In this document: positions 8,017 to 16,590 of the stretch, in pieces
How the letters are laid out: each line of letters starts with the position of its first letter
Position numbering within the stretch: the stretch's first letter is position 1
NCBI RefSeq assembly: GCF_003208435.1
Contig: NZ_QKMF01000012.1
Location: 62,001-126,000, forward strand
Length of the DNA stretch: 64,000 bases
DNA from: Pelagimonas varians
GTDB taxonomy: Bacteria > Pseudomonadota > Alphaproteobacteria > Rhodobacterales > Rhodobacteraceae
Reading direction: 5' to 3'
Notes under the pieces: generated by a model
What the model saw: only the letters and a program-made list of their open reading frames with translations
What the model was told of the DNA's origin: nothing
The model's database searches: none
Program-made: the position numbers and the translations under genes

Positions 8017-9063
8017 ATGATGTTACCTGAAACCATGAGCGGTGTTGCCCTGATCGGCCATGGCGGCCCTGAAATGCTGGAATGGCGTGATGACCTGCCA
8101 ACACCGGTCACAGGTCCCGGCGATGTAATCATCGCAGTGGGGGCGGCAGGGGTGAACAACACCGATATCAACACCCGCACCGCATGGTATTCCAAGGGCG
8201 ATTCAGCGTCAGATGACGCAACCTGGACCGGCGAGGCCATGCACTTTCCGCACATCCAAGGCGCAGATGTTTGTGGCCGCATCGTTGCGGTCGGGGACGG
8301 TGTTGATCCGGCCCGTATCGGTCAACGCGTTATGATCGAACCTTGCCTACGCGAAGTAAACGGGGCTGAACCGGATTACCCATGGTATTTTGGATCGGAA
8401 TGCAATGGCGGCTTTGCGCAATTCACCCGCGTCGCGGCGCGCCATGCCCATGGCGTTGACTGCGATCTGACAGATATCGAACTGGCCTCTTTTCCTTGCT
8501 CCTATTCCACTGCTGAAAACATGCTGACTCGGTCGCGTGTCGCGGCAGGGGATACCGTATTGGTGACCGGTGCCTCTGGCGGTGTTGGCTCTGCCGCCGT
8601 GCAATTGGCACAAGCGCGCGGAGCGACGGTGATAGCCCAGACCAGTGCATCCAAGGCGGACAGTTTGCGGGCGCTTGGCGCAGCACAAACCGTGGATCGC
8701 GGCGCAGATTTGCTGGGCGCGCTGGGAGGCAACAGCGTTGACGTTGTGATTGATCTGGTCGCAGGCCCCCAGTTCCCCACTTTGTTGGACATCTTGCGAC
8801 CCAGAGGTCGCTATGCGGTTTCTGGTGCAATAGCTGGCCCTCTGGTCGAATTGGATGTGCGTACGCTCTACCTCAAAGACCTAAGCTTTTTCGGGTGCAC
8901 AGTGTTGGAACCAGAAGTGTTTGGCAATTTGATCGGGCGTATTGAACGGCAAGAGATCAAACCGCTGGTCGCCGAAACCTATGCTTTGCGCGATATTGCA
9001 GCCGCACAGCAGGCGTTTGGTGAAAAAGGTCATGTCGGCAAGATCGTATTGGAGGTTGGCTAG
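8017..9063 (+). CDS. MDR family zinc-type alcohol dehydrogenase / quinone reductase-like protein
   Basis: This 348-residue medium-chain dehydrogenase has a GroES-like N-terminal half (GPGDVIIAVGAAGVNNTDIN, GADVCGRIVAVGDGV) and a nucleotide-binding half with VTGASGGVGSAAVQLAQARGA. The GASGGVG form and the absence of a clear catalytic-zinc Cys at the start of the fold place it nearer to quinone-oxidoreductase-like members than to true zinc alcohol dehydrogenases. The start is the ATG at 8017 or 8020, with GGCGGAGA just upstream. A 96-base gap separates it from the SDR, so it may have its own promoter. The substrate is not known. Confidence 0.8.
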   Translation: MMLPETMSGVALIGHGGPEMLEWRDDLPTPVTGPGDVIIAVGAAGVNNTDINTRTAWYSKGDSASDDATWTGEAMHFPHIQGADVCGRIVAVGDGVDPARIGQRVMIEPCLREVNGAEPDYPWYFGSECNGGFAQFTRVAARHAHGVDCDLTDIELASFPCSYSTAENMLTRSRVAAGDTVLVTGASGGVGSAAVQLAQARGATVIAQTSASKADSLRALGAAQTVDRGADLLGALGGNSVDVVIDLVAGPQFPTLLDILRPRGRYAVSGAIAGPLVELDVRTLYLKDLSFFGCTVLEPEVFGNLIGRIERQEIKPLVAETYALRDIAAAQQAFGEKGHVGKIVLEVG

Positions 9064-9081
9064 GCCAACCCGCCAGCTGCG

Positions 9082-9924
9082 TCAGGGTTTCGAATAACTA
9101 AAGCGTTCGAAATCGCCAGCATATATTTGGGCAATTTTGCGGCGTGTAACTTCGGTCAGGAACTGCTCCTTCGGGGGGACACCTCCGCCACTTTCACGGG
9201 TTTGGATCAGCAAATCGCTCGGGGCTTCAACAAGGTCGCCTGACATACCGCGCCAATCGTCGCGGTATTTTTGCACTTGTCTGCGCTGCCTTAAAACCTC
9301 TGCTCCACGGCGTCCGACGATGGGTTCGATGTCTTTGAAACCCTCAGAAAGCTGTTCAAGCTTGATGACCTTGTCGAACTCGATGTCTTTGAAAACAAAA
9401 GACTGCGGGCACCAATGGCCGTTCAGTGTTTTCGGGTCTGCCTCCAATAAGTAGTCTAAAAACTGGTTGAAACTTATCCCTCTTTCCGCACCGACCTGTC
9501 CAACCACATCCTTGACCCAGTCCTTGTTCCAGTCTTCGCCGCAAAACTTGTCTAGATAGGCGCTGACAACGCGCGACGCAGGATTGCGCACAACGGCGAT
9601 CTTATACGTGTTTTGGAATTCGAGCGTGTTTACAATCGCTTGGGAAACAGTTGCACGATACACATCTGAAAACACACGGAGGTCGGCGTTGCTAGCCGAT
9701 CCCTTGATCCAGATCCGCGCGGCCAGTTTTTTGCGCCGTGCCATGCCAGCCAGAAACCGTCCACGATGCGGGGCCGGTAAACTTAACATCACTTCCCGAA
9801 ATGAAAACGCACCAAGATTGGTCATGAACCAGTCTCTGAGCATCGTATTTCCGCTTTTCCCGGCCGCATAGAGCGCGAAGTTTCGAACCGGATTAACGTA
9901 GGGCGTGAGTGACGGAATTTTCAT
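9082..9924 (-). CDS. Sulfotransferase family protein
   Basis: This 280-residue protein is predicted to transfer sulfate from PAPS to an acceptor. The 5'-phosphosulfate loop is visible as AAGKSGNTMLRDWF (about 20-33), and the 3'-phosphate-binding segment as AVVRNPASRVVSAYLDKF. That layout matches the carbohydrate sulfotransferase (Sulfotransfer_2-like) group. The ATG at 9924 gives the best family-like start, though no clear ribosome site precedes it, so the start is uncertain; an upstream TTG at 10038 is less likely. It faces the MDR gene tail-to-tail with an 18-base gap and has no glycosyltransferase or PAPS gene nearby, so the acceptor is unknown. Confidence 0.8.
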   Translation of the reverse strand: MKIPSLTPYVNPVRNFALYAAGKSGNTMLRDWFMTNLGAFSFREVMLSLPAPHRGRFLAGMARRKKLAARIWIKGSASNADLRVFSDVYRATVSQAIVNTLEFQNTYKIAVVRNPASRVVSAYLDKFCGEDWNKDWVKDVVGQVGAERGISFNQFLDYLLEADPKTLNGHWCPQSFVFKDIEFDKVIKLEQLSEGFKDIEPIVGRRGAEVLRQRRQVQKYRDDWRGMSGDLVEAPSDLLIQTRESGGGVPPKEQFLTEVTRRKIAQIYAGDFERFSYSKP

Positions 9925-10068
9925 GGCATCAAGATTCGTTTTTATTAGACGTTTTTGCCTAGCACCACTTGGTGCAGACGAACCAATGCGCCTTTGACAA
10001 TAGACAGACCTATCCACCGAAGCCCCACCTTCCGTCAAGGATAAGCCCCAAATCGGGCAAGTCCCCCT

Positions 10069-10099
10069 CCCCCGTTCAAAGCTGCGCTTTAAACGGGGG
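10069..10099 (-). terminator. Strong hairpin after the 2-hydroxyacid dehydrogenase gene
   Basis: An inverted repeat of 13 pairs with one mismatch (CCCCCGTT-AAAGC / GCTTT-AACGGGGG, 3-base loop) lies 16 bases past the dehydrogenase stop. There is no T-run on either strand, so it may be a transcript-stabilising or weak termination hairpin rather than a full terminator. Confidence 0.5.
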
Positions 10100-10114
10100 A
10101 AAGGTCAATCAGTC

Positions 10115-11056
10115 TCAGTTCACCGGTGTCAGGAGATCCTGACCAGCTAGAAACGCCGCGATATTGTCGTGCTGCAACACCGCCATAGCGGTGCGAGTTT
10201 CGACAGTGCCGGAACCTTGGTGGGGCTGCAAAACGACATTGTCCAAGGCGGCAAAGCGCGGATCGATGTTTGGCTCGTTCATAAACACATCAAGGCCCGC
10301 ACCCGCGATTGCACCGCTTTCCAAAGCATCCAGCAAGGCGGCTTCGTCCACGGTGGTGCCGCGCGAAATGTTCACGACAACGCCGCGCGGACCTAGGGCC
10401 GCGATGGCTTCGGCCGATACGTGTTTTTCGGTCTCTGCGCCGCCCACCAAGGCGATCACAAGGAAGTCGACAGCGCTTGCCAACGACACGACATCAGAAT
10501 GATAGGTCCAGCCCGGGGTCTGCTTTTCAGAGCGCGAACTATAGTGGATATCCATCTTGAAAGCCGCCAGCCGGTCGGCGATCTCGCGCCCGATCCGGCC
10601 AAGTCCGACGATGCCAACCGAAGACCCGGACGCCTTGCGATTCAAGGGCAGCTCTCCTTCTTTCGCCCAAAGGCCAGTACGTGCCCGCGCGTCGCCCACA
10701 ATCATATTGCGCGATTGCGCCAACAGCATCGCAACCGCCAGATCGGCAACATCGTCGTTTAACACGTCAGGCGTGTTGGTCACCTTGATCCCGCGTGCAG
10801 AGGCGGCAGTGACGTCAATCGCATCATAACCAACGCCAAAATTGGCGATCACCCCAAGGCCCGCCAACTGGTCCATAATCGCGGCCCCCAGCGGCATATG
10901 CCCTTTAAAGGCAACAGCTTTGATCCCCGCACGGGTGCTTGCATCGATCTTGGCAACATCTTCGGCCTGCGCTGCGGAAACGCTGTCAAACGTCTCTGTC
11001 AAACGGGCACGTTCATCGGCAGTAAACCCTGCTCCCAGTAGCAAAACATTGGTCAT
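10115..11056 (-). CDS. D-isomer-specific 2-hydroxyacid dehydrogenase (glyoxylate/hydroxypyruvate reductase-like)
   Basis: This 313-residue NAD(P)-dependent enzyme interconverts 2-keto and D-2-hydroxy acids. Visible are the substrate loop NFGVGYDAID, the nucleotide fold GIVGLGRIGREIADRL near 148-163, and the catalytic triad as Arg in NISRGTTVDE, Glu in FMNEPN, and His in LQPHQGSGT. This is the GHPR-like branch. The start has GGAG a few bases upstream and follows the aminotransferase stop by nine bases, so the two form an operon under the TGGTATACCA site at 12281. Reduction or oxidation of the keto acid made by the aminotransferase, or of a tartronate/glyoxylate-type intermediate, is inferred. 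Confidence 0.88.
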   Translation of the reverse strand: MTNVLLLGAGFTADERARLTETFDSVSAAQAEDVAKIDASTRAGIKAVAFKGHMPLGAAIMDQLAGLGVIANFGVGYDAIDVTAASARGIKVTNTPDVLNDDVADLAVAMLLAQSRNMIVGDARARTGLWAKEGELPLNRKASGSSVGIVGLGRIGREIADRLAAFKMDIHYSSRSEKQTPGWTYHSDVVSLASAVDFLVIALVGGAETEKHVSAEAIAALGPRGVVVNISRGTTVDEAALLDALESGAIAGAGLDVFMNEPNIDPRFAALDNVVLQPHQGSGTVETRTAMAVLQHDNIAAFLAGQDLLTPVN

Positions 11057-11065
11057 GGTGGCTCC

Positions 11066-12235
11066 TCAAAGCAGTTTGGAAATGCGCGACAGCGCCTCGG
11101 TGATATTTTCGGCGGAATTGGCATAGGAAAAGCGCAAATAACCTTCTCCCCATGCGCCAAAGGACGTGCCCGCAACCGTGGCGACCCCTGCCTCGTCCAG
11201 AAATTTGTCCTGCGCTTGCATGGCGGTCAGTCCTGTCCCTTCGATATTCGGGAAAGCATAGAATGCCCCTGCCGCATCGGCGCAGCGTACCCCCGGCAAA
11301 GCGTTCAGACCGTTGACAATAATCTTGCGGCGTTTGTCGAACTGGACCAGCATTTCATCTACAGCGGTTTGCGGCCCGTTGAGCGCGGCAATTCCGGCAA
11401 ACTGGGTCGCAGCATTCACACACGAATGATCGTTGATGCATAGCCGCGTCACATGATCGACACAGGCATCCGGCCAGACGGCATAGCCCAACCGCCAACC
11501 GGTCATCGCGTAGGTTTTCGACCAGCCATCCAGCATAATCAAACGGTCGCGAATTTCCGGATATTGCAGCAGGCTAACGTGTTCGCGCCCGTCGTAAAGC
11601 ATGTTGGAATAAATCTCGTCCGACATCAGCGCCACATGGGGGTGCGCCTCAAGGCCCTTGACCAGCTTGTCGATCTCGCTACGCGGAGTGACGCCGCCAG
11701 TTGGGTTGGCAGGTGAATTGATGATGATCAGGCTTGTATTGGGCGTAATTTTGGACAGCAAGTCTTCCGCAGAAAAGGCAAAGCCGTTCTTTTCCTCAAG
11801 CGCGATCGGCACCGGCGTGGCACCGGAATAGCGAATGACGCTTTCGTAGATCGGAAATCCGGGGTTGGGGTACATGATTTCTGCGCCCGGTTCACCAAAC
11901 ATCATCACCGCGAAAAACATAGTGGGTTTGCCGCCGGGGACTACAACGACATTGTCTGGGTTCACCTCAACCTTGTGGCGGCGGTGCAGATCTGCGGCGA
12001 CAGCTTCGCGCAACGCAGGCAGGCCATTGGCCGGCGTATACCCGTGATGGCCGTCGCGCAGCGCCTTGATGCCCGCCTCAACGATATGCTCGGGCGTTTG
12101 AAAATCCGGCTGGCCAATGCCAAGGTTGATGATATCCTTGCCCTGCGCCGCCAGTTTCTGCGCCCGCGCCAGAACCATAAAGGCAGATTCCGTGCCGAGC
12201 CGCGACAGGCTGCTGGCAAATTTCAGCTGTGTCAT
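11066..12235 (-). CDS. Pyridoxal-phosphate aminotransferase, class I/II (aspartate aminotransferase fold)
   Basis: This 389-residue fold-type I aminotransferase shows NLGIGQPDF near 37-45, the NSPANPTGG motif at 173-181, SDEIY at 205-209, and the PLP lysine K240 in DGWSKTYAMTGWRLGY. Such enzymes exchange an amino group between an amino acid and a keto acid in the cytoplasm. The substrate is not settled by sequence. The ATG at 12235 is chosen because GGGGGAAA precedes it; a longer reading to 12448 crosses the divergent promoter and is rejected. It leads an operon with the 2-hydroxyacid dehydrogenase and lies 46 bases from a TGGTATACCA palindrome, which links it to the sugar-acid block. Confidence 0.88.
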   Translation of the reverse strand: MTQLKFASSLSRLGTESAFMVLARAQKLAAQGKDIINLGIGQPDFQTPEHIVEAGIKALRDGHHGYTPANGLPALREAVAADLHRRHKVEVNPDNVVVVPGGKPTMFFAVMMFGEPGAEIMYPNPGFPIYESVIRYSGATPVPIALEEKNGFAFSAEDLLSKITPNTSLIIINSPANPTGGVTPRSEIDKLVKGLEAHPHVALMSDEIYSNMLYDGREHVSLLQYPEIRDRLIMLDGWSKTYAMTGWRLGYAVWPDACVDHVTRLCINDHSCVNAATQFAGIAALNGPQTAVDEMLVQFDKRRKIIVNGLNALPGVRCADAAGAFYAFPNIEGTGLTAMQAQDKFLDEAGVATVAGTSFGAWGEGYLRFSYANSAENITEALSRISKLL

Positions 12236-12280
12236 GCTGTTTCCCCCGATTTTTTCATGCGCCCGAAGGCACCTTGGTTT

Positions 12281-12290
12281 TGGTATACCA
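12281..12290. promoter_or_regulatory. TGGTATACCA operator-like palindrome, site 3
   Basis: This is an exact copy of the decamer at 2506 and 3759, 46 bases before the aminotransferase and 90 bases before the divergent flavin monooxygenase. Its location between two divergent genes is what an operator for both would look like. Confidence 0.6.
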
Positions 12291-12379
12291 TCTGCATTAA
12301 TCTTCGCAATTGTCAAAAAGCGGTTGCACCCATGGCCTGTCCGCATTTGATTGCCGCTAGGGAATACAGGAGACCCGCA

Positions 12380-13675
12380 ATGACACAACCACGCGTACTG
12401 ATTGCCGGAGGTGGCATTGGCGGTTTGGCTTTGGCCCTGTCCCTGCACGAAGTCGGTGTTCCTTTTCTGGTGTTGGAATCGGTTCGGGCGCTCAAACCAC
12501 TGGGCGTCGGGATCAATCTTCAGCCCAATGCCGTGCGGGAACTGGAAGATCTGGGCATTGGCGAAGACCTCCTCGCGACTTTCGGCATGCCGCTGACGGA
12601 ATGGGCATTGGTTGGGTTAAACGGGCGCGACATTCATGTAGAACCGCGCGGCCGGGATGCCGGTTATACTTGGCCACAGTACGCCGTTCATCGCGGCAAG
12701 TTTCATGTTTCCTTGTATGAGGAATTGATCCGCCGCGCTGGACCAGAGGCCGTCCGGCTTGGAACCCGTGCCAAAAGCTACCAAAAACATGAAGACGGTA
12801 GCGTCACGGTGACCATCGAAGACAGCAGTGGGCTTGTGTCCCAAGAATCCGGAACGATCCTTGTCGGTGCGGATGGCATTCACTCGGCGATCCGCGCCCA
12901 GATGCATCCCGAGCAGCCGCCAATTCATTGGGGCGGTGTATTGATGTGGCGTGGGACTTCGCTTGCCAAGCCAGTGCGCACCGGGGCCTCATTTATCGGC
13001 CTTGGCACACATCGCCAACGCATGGTTATGTATCCGATCTCGCCCGTTGATCCGGACACCGGGTTGGCGCAGATCAATTGGATCGCGGAAACCGTGGCGG
13101 ACACAGCATCAGAGCGGCAGCGCAACAGCTGGTTTCGCCCCGTAGGCATTGACACATTCGTCCATATCTTTGACCGGTTCAGGTATGACTGGTTCGATGC
13201 ACCCGCCCTAATCAATGGCGCAAGCGAGGCTTTTGAGAACCCGATGATTGACCGCGATCCGATCCCGACATGGGTCGATGGACCGGTTGTCTTGCTCGGG
13301 GATGCCGCACATCCGATGTATCCCACAGGGTCAAACGGCGCGAGCCAAGCGATTATCGATGCCCGTACCTTGACGGGATATTTTCTAAAACAGGGACTGA
13401 CCCAAGGCGCACTGCAATCGTTTAATGACGAACTTTGTGGCCCGATCTCCGAACTGGTTTTGCGTAACCGGGGGGCTGGCCCGTTTGGATTGCTCCAGAT
13501 CGTCAACAGCCGCTGCGAGGGTGTGTTTGAAAACATCGACGATGTCGTCTCGCTAGAAGAACGCAACACCTTTATGGCGCGTTACAAGACCGCTGCGGGA
13601 CTTTCCAAAGATGCCTTGAACGCTGCCCCGCGCCGCATTCCCAAAGGGGCACAGGTTACGCTGCCGTCTCGTTAG
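12380..13675 (+). CDS. FAD-dependent aromatic-ring monooxygenase family (salicylate hydroxylase/PhzS-like)
   Basis: This 431-residue flavin monooxygenase of group A has the FAD-binding GGGIGGLALALSL at 10-22, the DG motif LVGADGIHSAIR, and the GD motif VVLLGDAAHPMYPTGSNGASQ. These enzymes use NAD(P)H and oxygen to hydroxylate aromatic or heteroaromatic acids. The ATG at 12380 follows CAGGAGA; the much longer upstream reading overlaps the aminotransferase and is an artefact. It is divergent from the aminotransferase operon with a shared 144-base gap. Its tail overlaps the BASS-like gene on the other strand by 20 bases. The substrate is unknown. Confidence 0.88.
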   Translation: MTQPRVLIAGGGIGGLALALSLHEVGVPFLVLESVRALKPLGVGINLQPNAVRELEDLGIGEDLLATFGMPLTEWALVGLNGRDIHVEPRGRDAGYTWPQYAVHRGKFHVSLYEELIRRAGPEAVRLGTRAKSYQKHEDGSVTVTIEDSSGLVSQESGTILVGADGIHSAIRAQMHPEQPPIHWGGVLMWRGTSLAKPVRTGASFIGLGTHRQRMVMYPISPVDPDTGLAQINWIAETVADTASERQRNSWFRPVGIDTFVHIFDRFRYDWFDAPALINGASEAFENPMIDRDPIPTWVDGPVVLLGDAAHPMYPTGSNGASQAIIDARTLTGYFLKQGLTQGALQSFNDELCGPISELVLRNRGAGPFGLLQIVNSRCEGVFENIDDVVSLEERNTFMARYKTAAGLSKDALNAAPRRIPKGAQVTLPSR

Positions 13676-14582
13676 GGCGGCCAAACCTGTTGTGAATGGG
13701 CTTCATCAAGATCGGGGTTAGATACATCGGGATCTGGTAACAGCCGATAAAAATCAACAGCGGCTCGGTCACTTCGGCCGGCAAAGCGATCAAGAAGAGC
13801 GCGATATTCCGGTTGCCCCATATTATCGAAACCGGCACGGCTTCTGGCATGTTTAGCAGCCGCCCCATGGTGAACAAAGATACCAGTTGAAGCCCGAGAT
13901 TGACCGACATCACGCCAGCCAGCCACATCAAAAGCGTCATCGGATCATCGCGCAGCAAGGGCCCGATCGCCGACATTAGCCCGACCACCACCACGGCCAA
14001 TAAAAGCGCGGCCAAACCGTCAAGATTTTCGGTGTCCGATTGCGTGATCTTGGGACGTAACACCCGCAGCAAAAAGCCAGCGCCAACCGCCAGCAAAATG
14101 GTGGCAATCAACCGGAGCATGGCGGCACCGGGTTGGCCCAACTCAGGCAATGCCCAAAGCACCGGAAGCATGGTCAGCGGAAACAAGGCTGTTCCCAGTA
14201 CCAAAATTCGCAAAGCCGGTGCAGGATCGTGCCCCGTCATGATTGCGAAATTAGGCGCCCCTGTCACAGAAGGGGCTGCAAGCATCAAAATAACGGCCAA
14301 AAGGAACGGCGGAATATCGGTAAACAGCAACAGCACAACGGTCAGCGCCATCAAAGGCGCAACCAGTTGCAAGGACAAGACATGCGCCAAAAGCGCCGGT
14401 AACTCTGACCTGCTGCCAAAGGCCATTTTTGGACCAATGCGAAACGCCGTTATCGTCAAGAGCGCACCGATTAGAAGTCCCAACCATGGACGCAGCAGCC
14501 CCGCCAGATCTGGCAGGGCTGCTCCGACAATCAAGCCGGCGACAAGGCACAGTTTTGCGTGCCGGGCGACGGCGTGAAGCAT
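13656..14582 (-). CDS. BASS-like (bile acid:Na+ symporter family) membrane transporter
   Basis: This 308-residue inner-membrane protein has about nine to ten hydrophobic spans. It resembles the bile-acid/sodium symporter (BASS) fold, with APSVTGAPNFAIM in the middle and a polar NRNIALFL segment late in the protein that could form the crossed helices. The start codon overlaps the TRAP large-subunit stop (TGATG), so it is translationally coupled to the TRAP operon. BASS proteins move organic acids with sodium. Here it may be a second uptake or an export route for the product of the dadA-like enzyme. The family assignment is moderate. Confidence 0.65.
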   Translation of the reverse strand: MLHAVARHAKLCLVAGLIVGAALPDLAGLLRPWLGLLIGALLTITAFRIGPKMAFGSRSELPALLAHVLSLQLVAPLMALTVVLLLFTDIPPFLLAVILMLAAPSVTGAPNFAIMTGHDPAPALRILVLGTALFPLTMLPVLWALPELGQPGAAMLRLIATILLAVGAGFLLRVLRPKITQSDTENLDGLAALLLAVVVVGLMSAIGPLLRDDPMTLLMWLAGVMSVNLGLQLVSLFTMGRLLNMPEAVPVSIIWGNRNIALFLIALPAEVTEPLLIFIGCYQIPMYLTPILMKPIHNRFGRPNETAA

Positions 14583-15892
14583 CAACCCGGTCCTGAACGC
14601 ATGTTCTCAGGCAGCCAAGTGGCGATATCCGGCACCAAGATCAGCACAAAAACCATCAACACCATGATCAAGAACATCGGGATGGCGGCGCGGGCGATAT
14701 AGCTCATCTCGTGATTGGTCATGCCTTGCAGCACAAAGAGGTTAAAGCCAATCGGAGGCGTGATTTGCGCCATTTCAACCACCACAACGATAAAGATGCC
14801 AAACCAGATCAAATCGATTCCGGCTTCGCGAACCATGGGTTCAACAACGGCCATTGTCAGAACCACTGATGAAATCCCGTCCAGAAAACAGCCCAAGATG
14901 ACGTAGAACACCAAAAGAACCATGAGCAACTCGAAGCGGGTGAGTTCCCAACCAGCGATCAAATCAGCCAACCCACGCGGCAAACCGGTAAACCCCATCG
15001 ACAAAGACAAAAACGCCGCGCCTGCAAGGATCAGGGCAATCATCGCGCTGGTGCGGGTCGCACCCATCAGGCTTTCAGAAAAAGTCGGCCATGTGAGCGA
15101 GCCTTGCGTTGCCGCCAACAGCAAGCTTCCGATCACACCAAAGGCCGCGGCCTCGGTCGCTGTGGCATAGCCAAGGTACATGGAGCCAATGACCACAGTG
15201 ATCAGCAACATGACCGGAATTAAAAACCGCGAATTGGCGAGTTTTTCGGAGAGTGTCATGCTTGGCTCGGCGTCGGGGTGCCAGTCTTTGCTTAGCTTGG
15301 AGTAGATCGCGACATAGCCCATGAACATCGTGGCCAGTACAAGGCCCGGAACGATCCCCGCAAAGAACAGTTTGGTGATCGATTCATTGATGGTCACACC
15401 GTAAACGATGAGTGTTAGCGATGGCGGGATCATCAGACCCAGTGTTGCCGCCCCTGCTAAAGTGCCGATAATCATCTTTTCCGGGTAATTGCGTTTGCGA
15501 AGTTCAGGGATCGACATTTTTCCGACGGTGGTCAGCGTTGCGGCTGAAGACCCTGACACGGCGGCGAAAACCGTGCAGCCAACGATGTTGGTATGAACCA
15601 ACCCGCCAGGAAGGCGCGCCATCCAGGGGCTGAGACCTTTGAACATATCTTCGGACAGACGGGTTCGAAACAAGATCTCACCCATCCAGATGAACAATGG
15701 CAGCGCAGTCAGCGTCCAGCTTGAAGAGGCCGACCAGATCGTGGTCAGCATAACATCGCCAACGGGCCGTGTGGTGAACAGCTCCATCCCGACCCAAGCC
15801 ACGCCCATCAGCGCAAGGCCAACCCAGACGCCTGTCCCCAAGAGGGTAAACAGGACAAAGAGAAACAGAATGATGATTGAGAGGTTTTCCAT
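14582..15892 (-). CDS. TRAP transporter large permease, DctM type
   Basis: This 436-residue subunit has the typical 12 or so spans of DctM. The conserved features GCTVFAAVSGSSAATLTTVG and TLGLMIPPSLTLIVYGV are present. It forms the sodium-driven channel part of a tripartite ATP-independent periplasmic importer together with the small permease and binding protein upstream. AGGGGATTGAT precedes the start. A 108-base gap that contains a palindromic repeat separates it from the DctQ gene. Confidence 0.95.
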   Translation of the reverse strand: MENLSIIILFLFVLFTLLGTGVWVGLALMGVAWVGMELFTTRPVGDVMLTTIWSASSSWTLTALPLFIWMGEILFRTRLSEDMFKGLSPWMARLPGGLVHTNIVGCTVFAAVSGSSAATLTTVGKMSIPELRKRNYPEKMIIGTLAGAATLGLMIPPSLTLIVYGVTINESITKLFFAGIVPGLVLATMFMGYVAIYSKLSKDWHPDAEPSMTLSEKLANSRFLIPVMLLITVVIGSMYLGYATATEAAAFGVIGSLLLAATQGSLTWPTFSESLMGATRTSAMIALILAGAAFLSLSMGFTGLPRGLADLIAGWELTRFELLMVLLVFYVILGCFLDGISSVVLTMAVVEPMVREAGIDLIWFGIFIVVVVEMAQITPPIGFNLFVLQGMTNHEMSYIARAAIPMFLIMVLMVFVLILVPDIATWLPENMRSGPG

Positions 15893-15920
15893 ATCAATCC
15901 CCTGTCTGTTGGATTTGACA

Positions 15921-15960
15921 GGAACGGAGGGGGGCCAGCCCCCCCTGCCCCCCGGGATAC
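15921..15960. repeat. Intergenic GC-rich palindromic repeat, copy 2
   Basis: A run GGGGGGCCAGCCCCCC (15929-15944) followed by a second C-run and a GGGATAC tail lies between the two TRAP permease genes. It shares the layout of the copies at 521 and 26046. A hairpin at this point between two subunits of one transporter could tune their relative expression; that is inference. Confidence 0.55.
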
Positions 15961-16000
15961 TGTTGGACAGAAGAAAACTGAGGCGTTTGATGTAACATTG

Positions 16001-16534
16001 TCATTCCCCCATGCTTTGATCTGCAAGATCACGTTGAATGCGGTGATCGCCTTTGAAGATCACGTGCACCAAGTGATCTGTCAGAGCGATGGCAAAGACC
16101 ACTGCGCCGAACAGCATCACCCCTTGCGGAATCCAAAGCGGTGTTTTGTCTTGGCCTTGGCTGACATCGTTGAACTTCCACGACCAATAGACAAAGCGCT
16201 GACCGTACCAGACAAAGTACCACATGATGGCCGTGCCCATGCCAAAACACCAAATTTCGAGCCAACGGCGCACGCTGTCCGGCACGGCGTTCAACAGGAT
16301 CGACACGCGGATATGGCTGCCGCGATTCAGCGCATTCGCAAAGGCCAAAAAGGACGCGGCGGCCATTGCATAGCCGGCGTAATCCGGCGCACCGGGAAAG
16401 ACTTCGCCCGTCCATCGGGCCAACATTTGGATAACAATAAGCGAGAGAATGGCGATCAGGCACAGCGAGGCTAGGATGCCCGACAGGAGATACAAGCCAT
16501 CCAAACCGCGCCGCATCAGGCGAAGAAAGGTCAT
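16001..16534 (-). CDS. TRAP transporter small permease, DctQ type
   Basis: This 177-residue protein has four predicted membrane spans and the usual DctQ length. The start at 16534 follows AAGGA by six bases; the longer reading to 16570 has no ribosome site. It pairs with the DctM subunit to form the membrane part of the importer. The binding protein gene lies 56 bases upstream in the same direction. Confidence 0.92.
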   Translation of the reverse strand: MTFLRLMRRGLDGLYLLSGILASLCLIAILSLIVIQMLARWTGEVFPGAPDYAGYAMAAASFLAFANALNRGSHIRVSILLNAVPDSVRRWLEIWCFGMGTAIMWYFVWYGQRFVYWSWKFNDVSQGQDKTPLWIPQGVMLFGAVVFAIALTDHLVHVIFKGDHRIQRDLADQSMGE

Positions 16535-16590
16535 GTCAGGTCCTTTGAGGAGAGACAGGCAGCCCATCAATCGGGCTGCCTGTGTGCAGT

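Noticed and set aside
11975-12379. N-terminal extension of the flavin monooxygenase frame
   Set aside because: It is antisense to the aminotransferase; the FAD-binding motif starts just after the ATG at 12380, which has a good ribosome site.
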